Of a DNA stretch of 13,034 nt, positions 7,804 to 13,034 are shown piece after piece. Every line of letters starts with the position of its first letter. Position 1 is the stretch's first letter. Made by a program: the position numbers and the translations under genes. The notes beneath the pieces were generated by a model, which worked only from the letters and a program-made list of their open reading frames with translations, did no database searches and was not told the DNA's origin. The DNA lies in the NCBI GenBank assembly GCA_026770615.1, contig MU631424.1, positions 302,179 to 315,212 of the forward strand. The letters are read 5' to 3'. Source of the stretch: Pavlovales sp. CCMP2436 (taxonomy: Eukaryota > Haptophyta > Pavlovophyceae > Pavlovales).

Positions 7804-7829
7804 CTGGTTCACGGATCAGTCAGGGGTAA

Positions 7830-8190
7830 AGATTCAGCTCTTTGTCGACAACAAAAAAGAATAATCTTGCGTAAGACTAACTACTAATTCAAGCCCGGAA
7901 AAATCAGATCCGGACTAACGGCTCAAAAGCCGCGCGAAGCTGAGGCCGAAACGCCTCCAGGCTATCGCAGTAACCAGGACTCTTAAGAGTCTGGCATGTC
8001 CTGTCACATTCCCCATCGCATCCCTTTACAAGGGAGTTTAAAGCTAAAATAATTAGAGAGCACTAAATCAGTACAGCGAATTTACAGCTGCCCAGTTAGG
8101 ATGTTGCCCAGTTAGGGCGTAGACACCTGTATACCCCTGATTCAGCACCTTACTGTATCGCGCGGGGAGGCTGGTTTACGGATATCATAT
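7830..8190. other. Spacer, no gene seen
   Basis: Mixed-composition sequence with a short direct repeat, GCCCAGTTAGG (about 8091 and 8106). On the minus strand it would hold the intron or promoter upstream of the ARM-BTB gene. TGGTTTACGGATATC near 8172 resembles TTGGTTTACGAATATC near 8959. Confidence 0.4.
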
Positions 8191-8303
8191 ATTTATGATA
8201 GGGATTCAAGCTGGCGTCTGACTGTTCTGAATGTTGTGCTGGTCTGAGCGCTGCGTCGCCCATTGCCTGCTGCGTGCCTTAGTCGGCTGCGCTGGCTTGG
8301 GCG
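8191..8303 (+). repeat. Dispersed ~113-bp repeat, copy 2
   Basis: Nearly identical to the copy at 8731-8843 (opposite orientation), and similar to 1641-1754. It runs from ATAGGGATTCAAGC to CTGGCTTGGGCG, where it joins a reversed partial copy directly. Confidence 0.9.
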
Positions 8304-8373
8304 ACGCAGCGCTCAGACCAGCAAAACATTCAGAACAGTCAGACGCCAGCTTGAATCCCTATCAGTATATATA
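8301..8373 (-). repeat. Dispersed repeat, reversed partial copy
   Basis: Reverse-orientation copy of the half containing GACGCAGCGCTCAGACCAGC to TTGAATCCCTATCA. It begins at a GGGCG that copy 2 also contains, so the two are fused at a 5-base shared sequence and form a foldback of about 70-bp arms around 8191-8373. Confidence 0.85.
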
Positions 8374-8652
8374 TAGCGACGTCTCGGCTCCTTCGGCTGG
8401 CTCCCTCTTCAACCAGTCCTTCCACCGCGCCCCCGCGCTGCGGCCCGCGCCCTGCACGCGCAAATGAGTTCACGACATTCAAAACCCCATTGCTTCCCAG
8501 CGATACGTCACCGCTGGGATCACCAATGGACTTGCTTGCTCGCGCACTGTCAGGCGGCCCCGCGTTGCGCAGCGACTCCAGCGCTTTGTTTTCGGCTTCC
8601 TCATCATCCACCACTTCTACCAGCTCCCCACTTCGGCGTAGCGCGTAGGAGC
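8339..8652 (-). CDS. Possible partial exon, acidic unknown protein
   Basis: On the minus strand, an acceptor-like GACGCAG before 8652 leads into about 104 open codons. They begin SYALRRSGELVEVVDDEEAE and continue with Ser/Gly/Ala-rich sequence (SIGDPSGDVSLGSNG, GAVEGLVEEGASRR). Third positions are moderately GC-rich. The last ~12 codons and the TGA (8339-8341) come from the dispersed repeat, so the gene is probably cut or extended by that insertion. A small hairpin, CCCAGCG/CGCTGGG (8497-8519), lies within. No family is recognised. Confidence 0.35.
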
Positions 8653-8670
8653 CTGCGTCGGAGCGCTAAG

Positions 8671-8730
8671 ATCAGCCTGACTTAAACTTGAAACGTACCG
8701 CCAGCCCGAACCCCCCTACATTAATATATA
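8671..8730 (+). repeat. 60-bp dispersed repeat, copy A
   Basis: ATCAGCCTGACTTAAACTTG ... CTACATTAATATA matches 11552-11611 at most positions. Copy A abuts the dispersed repeat copy at 8731 directly; copy B does not. Confidence 0.85.
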
Positions 8731-8843
8731 GCGCCCAAGCCAGCGCAGCCGACTAAGGCACGCAGCAGGCAATGGGCGACGCAGCGCTCAGACCAGCACA
8801 ACATTCAGAACAGTCAGACGCCAGCTTGAATCCCTATCATAAA
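8731..8843 (-). repeat. Dispersed ~113-bp repeat, copy 3 (possible SINE)
   Basis: As written on the plus strand it begins GCGCCCAAGCC and ends TTGAATCCCTATCAT. In this direction it has AGCGCAGCCGACTAAGG, close to the box A/D-arm of Leu/Ser-type tRNAs, and about 70 nt later CTTGAATCC, a weak box B. That arrangement suggests a tRNA-derived SINE, but no full cloverleaf folds and box B is off consensus. Both flanks are TA-rich. Confidence 0.75.
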
Positions 8844-8915
8844 TATATATGTATAGCGATTGCTACGAGTTCACCACCAACCTCACCTCTACCACCACCA
8901 TCCCTGCTGCCAGGA

Positions 8916-8962
8916 CTAACGTCTGACATCGACCAAGTCAGTAAGTGAACAACACCTGTTGG
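8916..8962 (-). repeat. 47-bp inverted dispersed repeat, copy A
   Basis: Reverse complement of 10117-10162 at roughly 38 of 46 positions, sharing CAACAGGTGTTGTTCA. It may be the end of a larger element whose other parts are too diverged to see. Confidence 0.6.
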
Positions 8963-9086
8963 TTTACGAATATCTCAACCTTATCACAAGATATCTAGCA
9001 AAGTATCGGCGTGTCATCGTGTACGTGGGGGCGTTTGGGCGGATTCTTCTTGGCGGGAATGAGTTTCTTCTGGGCTGCTTTTCTTG

Positions 9087-9210
9087 CTGTGATTTGGTAC
9101 AGTATTGTTGTGTGTCGGTGTGGCCTTTGCGGCGAGATATTATGGATCGGACTACGGTCGGATCCAAGCCGCGAGCCAGGCGCTTTTTGATTGCCTCTCG
9201 ACAAGAGGTG
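9087..9210 (+). CDS. Weak exon candidate with consensus donor
   Basis: Between an acceptor-like TTTGGTACAG (near 9102) and a donor (AAGAG then GTGAGC at about 9210) one plus-strand frame is open. It reads VGVAFAARYYGSDYGRIQAA, then SQALFDCLSTR. The overlapping frame encodes a hydrophobic stretch (FFWAAFLAVIWYSIVV), so the coding frame is not settled. No family is assigned and no partner exon was found. Confidence 0.25.
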
Positions 9211-9239
9211 AGCGCAGGGTCTCGGTTCGAACCGAATTA

Positions 9240-9484
9240 AATCATTACGGTCGATTTTATTTCTCTTTTAAGCTATACACTTACTTATGTGGAAAATTGA
9301 CTACTGTATGTTAACCATACGAATTAGTAATACAAAATTAGTAATAGTAGAGCCCTGATAATACACCTAGTATCAGACCACCACCACACCGCCTGCAAAT
9401 GTCTAGTACCTTAATCCAGTGTTTACACCATACATTAGTACACGGAAGGCTAAGGGTAATAATGAATAAAGTTCAGCGTACACA
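9240..9484. other. Spacer, no gene seen
   Basis: AT-rich sequence with a short local repeat, GAATTAGTAATACAAAATTAG (9320s-9340s). GGTTCGAACC at about 9224-9233 is a perfect tRNA box B but has no box A or acceptor stem around it. Confidence 0.5.
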
Positions 9485-9520
9485 CAGGGGTCGCGGGCAA
9501 TAAGATTTAAGAAACAGTTA

Positions 9521-9687
9521 CAGGATGTCACGGGCAATGAGAAACTGTAAGAAACTGAGCCTCATTTTCTGAGCCTTGGCCCTTCGTAATAGTAATTTAA
9601 GCAAAGTTTTCCATTGCCTGTATTTAATTTGCTAAGAAACCGAGCCACAGTCTCAAAAGTGCCGTTCTTATTGTCCGCGACACCCTG
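9521..9687. mobile_element. CAGGG-type MITE, copy 1 (167 bp)
   Basis: Ends CAGGATGTCACGGGCAATGAG and the reverse complement CTTATTGTCCGCGACACCCTG, with TA on both sides (9519-9520, 9688-9689). The interior shares AAGAAACTGAGCCTC, AATAGTAATTT and TAATTTGCTAAGAAAC with the copy at 9852. TA target sites and CAGGG termini fit a Tc1/mariner or pogo-like non-autonomous element. Confidence 0.8.
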
Positions 9688-9851
9688 TACGTTTAGAAAT
9701 TGAGCCTCGTTGCTTTTGTTGTTTTTCGCCGAAGATTCCGAGCCTGCTCGAAATCCAGCTTCTTAATTGTTTATGAAACTTGGGTGGGGGGTGGGGGGTC
9801 CCCCCGGAGCCAAAAAATAAGAGACTTTGCGTGAGCTCATTCATTCAGCTA

Positions 9852-10017
9852 CAGGGGATCGCGGGCAATAAGAAACTGTCGTGTTAAGAAACTGAGCCTC
9901 GTATTTTTGCCCTTCAATAGTAATTTTAACAAAAATTTAACAATTGTTTGTATGTAATTTGCTAAGAAACTCAGCCTCAGCCTCAATAAGCGCCGTTCTT
10001 ATTGCCCGCGATCCCTG
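9852..10017. mobile_element. CAGGG-type MITE, copy 2 (166 bp)
   Basis: Ends CAGGGGATCGCGGGCAATAA and, reversed, TTATTGCCCGCGATCCCTG; TA flanks lie at 9850-9851 and 10018-10019. It is almost the same length as copy 1 and colinear with it, and its terminal repeats are better preserved, so it is probably the younger copy. Confidence 0.85.
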
Positions 10018-10116
10018 TATTTTCATGCAAAAATGTAGGATTGACTCGGATCTCGGCAGGGATCTTCACTGCAACAGAGCATTAGTTATGTATATATATT
10101 AGCGGCTCAGCATGGT

Positions 10117-10162
10117 TCAACAGGTGTTGTTCAGTCACTGGCTTAGTCGACGTCAGGCTGAG
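10117..10162 (+). repeat. 47-bp inverted dispersed repeat, copy B
   Basis: Partner of 8916-8962 in the opposite orientation. It lies within the composite element, between its second MITE and its right end. Confidence 0.6.
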
Positions 10163-10720
10163 GTCGAGCGATCGACCCAAACCCTCATGCATCAGCACTC
10201 AGTTATGTACAGAACACACGAGCTTACGCTCAATGTTAGTTATGTGTTTACGCCCACTTATATATATTAGGGTTCCGCCGAAGAAGGTTAAAAGAAATTG
10301 AGCCTGCTGCTCCGTCGACTTTAAGAAACAGCTAAGAAACTGAGCCTCTTTCCCTCATATATATATATGAGGTAAAGATAGCTTATTTTTACTCTATTTA
10401 ATATTATTTGCTCTTTTTAATCTTATTGCCCGCGAGCCCCTGTACCCGGAGCCCTTTAAATAAGTAAATGTAATGTTGTAGAAGTAGCTATGTAAAAGAT
10501 AGCACGACCACTTTCATCATTACGAGATATTAAAATAAAAAAATCGAGGTACTAGTTTAATTAAATAAATATTTACATATTATACGCGAGTTTATAGTTA
10601 CCTCATACGAAGAACTTGTTGCAACGCCATTTGCTAAAAACGTGTGTATTTTCGACATAGCGTGTGAAACGGCAGTTATGCGCTTAGCGTTTAAGGATTC
10701 AACGGGCAGAGAGCTTGCGA

Positions 10721-10767
10721 TTGAAGTTCCGCACGCGCGTGCTCTTGCCGGGTGCGGAACTTCAATC
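10721..10767. other. Perfect 15-bp hairpin
   Basis: ATTGAAGTTCCGCAC and GTGCGGAACTTCAAT are exact reverse complements separated by 17 nt. It lies where all three overlapping reading frames stay open, so translation on either strand gives related peptides (IEVPH ... CGTSI). It may be a short insertion, a regulatory hairpin or a bidirectional terminator-like structure. Confidence 0.85.
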
Positions 10768-10907
10768 AGATCCTCAATCGGCCCGGAGGATCGTGATATG
10801 GAGTTACAATACCGCCCGGAGGAAACGCGCGCGCAGCGTCGACGCGCGCGCACGGCGGGGCGGCAAGACGCAGAAGCATGCCCCTGCACCACGTTCGCGT
10901 GCTCTCT

Positions 10908-10947
10908 TCGAGGAGGAGGAGGAGGAGGAGGAGGAGGTGGTGGTGGT
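10908..10947 (+). repeat. GAG/GTG triplet repeat
   Basis: (GAG)n followed by (GTG)n, encoding the Glu-Val run of the surrounding reading frame, or Gly and Pro runs in other frames. It is prone to length change and sits just before the in-frame TAG. Confidence 0.9.
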
Positions 10948-11132
10948 GCAGTAGGGCGACGAGGAGCTGGTGAACGAGGAGGAGGGGGTGGTGGTGTTGG
11001 AGCAGAAGGCGGAGGTGAGGGCTCTCTTCCCGCGCCGCGGCGGCAAACGCCGTCAGCAGGACAAGACACAGCTCATCGCTTGCCGGCGGCGGCGCTGCCG
11101 GACTCCAACCCGAGATGCGGCTGCGCTCATGG

Positions 11133-11209
11133 CAGCCTGTTCTCTTTTCAAAATTTCGTAGGCGGCTCTCCTGCGGGGGCCGCCAGAATTTTTTTTTGAA
11201 AACAGGCTG
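11133..11209. mobile_element. 77-bp TIR element with 10-bp target duplication
   Basis: The ends CAGCCTGTT and AACAGGCTG are exact inverted repeats, extended inward by TTTTCAAAA/TTTTTTGAAAA. The centre is GGCGGC ... GCCGCC, so the whole element folds. It is bracketed by GCGCTCATGG on both sides (11123-11132, 11210-11219), an exact 10-bp direct repeat. Element plus one repeat is 87 nt (29 codons), so both flanks share one reading frame. A T-run then GAAAACAG precedes a possible acceptor (11205). With GTAGGC at 11158 it gives a 48-nt intron that removes the in-frame TAG without a frame change. Other donors (GT at 11139) would shift the frame. Terminal repeats with 9-11 bp duplications are Mutator-like, but the family is unassigned. 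Confidence 0.8.
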
Positions 11210-11551
11210 GCGCTCATGGGGCTCGCCAAACATCTGCTTGTGCGCGTCGCGGTGGCAAGGGTGGGCTTTGTCCCGCACCAGCAGACTACTGCGGAGCACG
11301 CGCTGCTGGCCAATATGCCGTGGCGAAATTTGGCTTTAATCGCACCAGCGAGCTGCGCGCAGGCGCGCGCACGTCACCACTGGCGTTGCGGTCGCTACCA
11401 GTCCCTATCGTCGCGCCCGATCCTAGCCTTCGGCCCGCACCCCGCTGACATGTCAGAAAATCGGCAATTGGCGGTGCAACGGGTCGATCAGTCGTCTCTT
11501 TTACTTGATGAATACAAAATCCAATATAATAATCAACATTGAAATAATAAC

Positions 11552-11611
11552 ATCAGCATGACTTGAACTTGAAACGTACCGCCAACCCGAACTCCCTTAC
11601 ATTAATATATA
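11552..11611 (+). repeat. 60-bp dispersed repeat, copy B
   Basis: ATCAGCATGACTTGAACTTG ... TTACATTAATATA matches 8671-8730. It lies just past the stop of the interrupted gene and runs into a TA-rich tract. Confidence 0.85.
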
Positions 11612-11651
11612 TATCTAACTATATATCATAACTATGACTACGTTTACATTG

Positions 11652-12026
11652 TCATACAAGCTGTCCGGGCCTGAACTCCGGCGCATCCTGGCCCACTGTA
11701 CCCCCCGAATCACCCCTCCTCAAAGGTGAGCGCTGCGGAGTCTCCGGCGGCGTCCCCCGCACGCTCGAGGACAGCTCCCGCCCGAGCACCGGCGGCGGAG
11801 GGAAAGGAGCGCTTGCGGGCGCGGCCTCGCTCTGCGCCACACCCACCGCCGCCGGCGCGCCTAGTCCCTCGTGGGCGGCCGCTGGCAGAGCAACTCCGGG
11901 CTGAGCGCCCAGGTCGGGGAAGCCCTCGTCGGCGATGCCCTCCTTTGCGTCCTGAAACATCTGCCCGGAGAGGGGGTCTGCGAACTGGGGCTCCTCGAGC
12001 AACACGGAGCGATGGCTGCGCAACAT
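11652..12026 (-). CDS. Unrecognised Ala/Pro-rich protein
   Basis: A 124-codon frame on the minus strand runs from ATG (12024-12026) to TGA (11652-11654), with strong GC at third positions, the same bias as the clear exons of this window. The N-terminal third is mixed and acidic (LLEEPQFADPLSGQMFQ, EGIADEGFPDLG). The rest is Ala/Pro/Gly-rich and likely disordered (APASAPFPPPP), ending with TPPETPQRSPLRRG, which offers SP/TP phosphorylation-type sites. No signal peptide or membrane span is seen. No family is recognised. It may be a whole small gene or one exon of a larger one. Confidence 0.5.
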   Translation of the reverse strand: MLRSHRSVLLEEPQFADPLSGQMFQDAKEGIADEGFPDLGAQPGVALPAAAHEGLGAPAAVGVAQSEAAPASAPFPPPPVLGRELSSSVRGTPPETPQRSPLRRGDSGGTVGQDAPEFRPGQLV

Positions 12027-12033
12027 CGTGACC

Positions 12034-12320
12034 GTTACGTCGTTACGGGCCTAGTGTTATTACATGTTTTCTTTTGAAAAAAATGTCATGGCTGTTACTA
12101 GTGCCACTACTTTTGCCATTGTCACTATCACTACTACTATTGCTGTTATTCAAAAGAGGTCCCTGCCCCGTTAGGGAACAGGTGTCAATAACAATTAATG
12201 AAAATACCTGCGAGTTGGGGGACGTTCAAACAACTGGTATGCAAAAGTTAATATGCAAAAGAGGCTATTACTATTATTTAAAAGAGATTCAAAAGAGGCA
12301 CCTGTCCCGTTACGTCGTTA
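12034..12320. repeat. Short direct repeats flanking a TTA/CTA tract
   Basis: GTTACGTCGTTA occurs at 12034-12045 and 12309-12320. ATTCAAAAGAGG plus CCTGYCCCGTTA occurs at about 12149-12173 and 12288-12312. The open plus frame between them (about 12083-12325) has a Leu-rich start only because of a CTA/TTA-type repeat (12100-12150), so I do not call it a secreted protein. Confidence 0.6.
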
Positions 12321-12325
12321 TGTGA

Positions 12326-12660
12326 GGCAGAGCGGCCAGCGGCGGCGAACGAGGAACGGCGCGAGCTGCTGTTATTGTCATCATTGTTATTAATATTATT
12401 ATCGATAATAATAGTATGAGTATTAGTATTCATATTATCAATATTAATATTAATATTAATATTGATACTATTGTTGCTATACATACTTTTGATGATTTAG
12501 ATTACTTACGTCAGACTATGAATAACAATACTGATTCATTCTTCTTGATTCGGAATAACATTTACTCCTACCCGGAGGGCGAGCGGAAGGGTTTGTCGTC
12601 GAGCTTGCTGGCTGCGCGCGAACGGAGCTCCGGCAGGTCCTGCATTATTGATTGATTTAT
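12326..12660. other. Microsatellite with two short GC-rich patches
   Basis: GC-rich patches at 12326-12370 and 12571-12645 are open in one plus-strand frame each (EAERPAAANEERREL; PEGERKGLSSSLLAARERSS) and resemble exon composition. They are separated by (TTA)n/(AATATT)n sequence (12375-12480). They might be exon scraps, but no splice sites could be set with confidence. Confidence 0.35.
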
Positions 12661-13034
12661 TATTATTATTATTATTTTAAAAAAAATTGCTATGATTTAT
12701 ATGATTGATATGATTGGCATTGCTGCATTATTAGGGGGTCTATTAATAGAATAATAGGGGATAGCGCCAGTTGGTACTTATGTGACGTAATGAAATTGAT
12801 ATGATTGATATTGCTATTATTCAAATCAAACAAAATTGTAAAATACAACCCAAATTATGTTTGTGTATTCATCATTTATTATTAATTATTAACAAATTTG
12901 CACCTGCGAGTCTGAGCGTACACGGCAGCAGCCGCAGGTGAGGAGGAAGTAAAACATGCCTGTCGTGATTATTATGATTGTACGGTAGAGATATTATGAT
13001 TATAATTATGGTTATGATTATGATTATTATGATT
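12656..13034. repeat. AT-rich spacer and (ATT)/(GATT) microsatellites
   Basis: (ATT)n at 12656-12677 and (ATTATGATT)-type repeats at 12967-13034 run to the window end. A hairpin, CACCTGCG (12900-12907) against CGCAGGTG (12932-12939), encloses a short GC-rich stretch and is followed by a donor-like GTGAGG. No gene is seen. Confidence 0.7.

Larger units (their letters stand above)
9485..10442. mobile_element. Composite element with CAGGGG termini
   Basis: The left end CAGGGGTCGCGGGCAATAAG (9485-9504) matches the reverse complement of the right end (about 10422-10442, CTTATTGCCCGCGAGCCCCTG) apart from one extra base. TA flanks the right end; the left flank is CA. It contains two complete smaller family members (9521-9687, 9852-10017) and loose internal pieces (AAGAAACTGAGCCTC near 10334; AAATTGAGCCT near 9695 and 10294). 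So it is either one element with nested insertions or a cluster of half copies. A G-run/C-run palindrome (GGGGGGTCCCCCC, about 9793-9806) lies between. No transposase is seen. Confidence 0.6.
10688..11542 (+). pseudogene. Basic/acidic low-complexity protein, interrupted
   Basis: One frame (codons starting at 10688, 10691 ...) stays open except for a TAG at 10952-10954 and a TAG at 11159-11161 inside an inserted element. It encodes a basic stretch (RRKRARSVDARARRGGK), a Glu run then Val run, an acidic stretch (GDEELVNEEEG), RALFPRRGGKRRQQD, then after the insertion GLAKHLLVRVAVARVGFVPH and AEHALLANMPW, to TGA 11540-11542. Third positions are strongly GC from about 10810 to 11330, which favours this frame over the overlapping Gly-rich plus frame and Pro-rich minus frame. 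RALF and RRGGK occur on both sides of the acidic block, hinting at an internal duplication. Nuclear localisation is a guess from the basic clusters. The 5' part before 10810 is uncertain, and its true start is unknown. Confidence 0.5.

Noticed and set aside
7003..7887. Plus-strand Ala/Ser-rich frames over the ARM-BTB gene
   Set aside because: Shadows of the 123-bp repeat; the minus strand gives recognisable ARM and BTB motifs.
9224..9233. Perfect tRNA box B (GGTTCGAACC)
   Set aside because: No box A at the right distance, and no acceptor or anticodon stems fold around it.
10557..11069. Proline-rich minus-strand protein of 170 residues
   Set aside because: The proline runs mirror the GAG/GTG repeat on the plus strand, and the codon bias favours the plus-strand frame from 10810 on. 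The 5' part remains ambiguous.
12074..12325. Secreted protein with a Leu-rich signal peptide
   Set aside because: The hydrophobic start is a CTA/TTA simple repeat and the rest shows direct repeats rather than protein-like sequence.
1..13034. CRISPR array or bacterial defence system
   Set aside because: No regularly spaced short repeats with unique spacers and no associated genes; introns and MITEs show that the DNA is eukaryotic.

Overview
The window is eukaryotic nuclear DNA. Its genes are split by GT-AG introns, GC-rich exons sit in AT-rich, microsatellite-laden spacer, and it carries many short inverted-repeat elements of the MITE type. No bacterial operon, ribosome binding site or virus-like gene block is visible. 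The recognisable genes (a tRNA-guanine transglycosylase, an LSD1-type zinc-finger protein, an armadillo-repeat/BTB protein) fit a protist or alga. LSD1-type fingers occur mainly in plants, algae and some protists. I cannot name the lineage from the sequence.

Layout, left to right. 1-1500: simple repeats and one foldback MITE (233-547). 1512-2656 (+): the last three exons of a tRNA-guanine transglycosylase; its introns hold a dispersed repeat and partial copies ('echoes') of exon edges. 2657-4136: no gene seen; a GC-rich hairpin, two inverted-repeat elements and short tandem repeats. 4137-4487 (+): a small LSD1-type zinc-finger protein, probably with one intron. 4488-6000: mostly spacer with two short exon-like stretches on the minus strand. 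6008-6195 (+): a weak exon candidate. 6566-7803 (-): an ARM-repeat/BTB gene broken by one in-frame TAG and two frame changes. 8191-8843: a dispersed repeat family, one pair fused head to head, beside a possible minus-strand exon. 9485-10442: nested MITEs with CAGGG termini and TA target sites. 10688-11542 (+): a GC-rich reading frame encoding a basic/acidic low-complexity protein. It has one in-frame TAG and is interrupted by a 77-bp terminal-inverted-repeat element flanked by a perfect 10-bp direct repeat. 11652-12026 (-): an unrecognised proline/alanine-rich protein. 12027-13034: short repeats and microsatellites.

The genes do not form a pathway. The common theme is insertion and short duplication at or inside exons. 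The strongest novel candidate is the 77-bp element at 11133-11209. It has the anatomy of an introner (a transposon-born intron): terminal inverted repeats, a 10-bp target duplication inside a reading frame, a T-rich tract followed by AG, and a possible 48-nt GT-AG intron whose removal keeps the frame.
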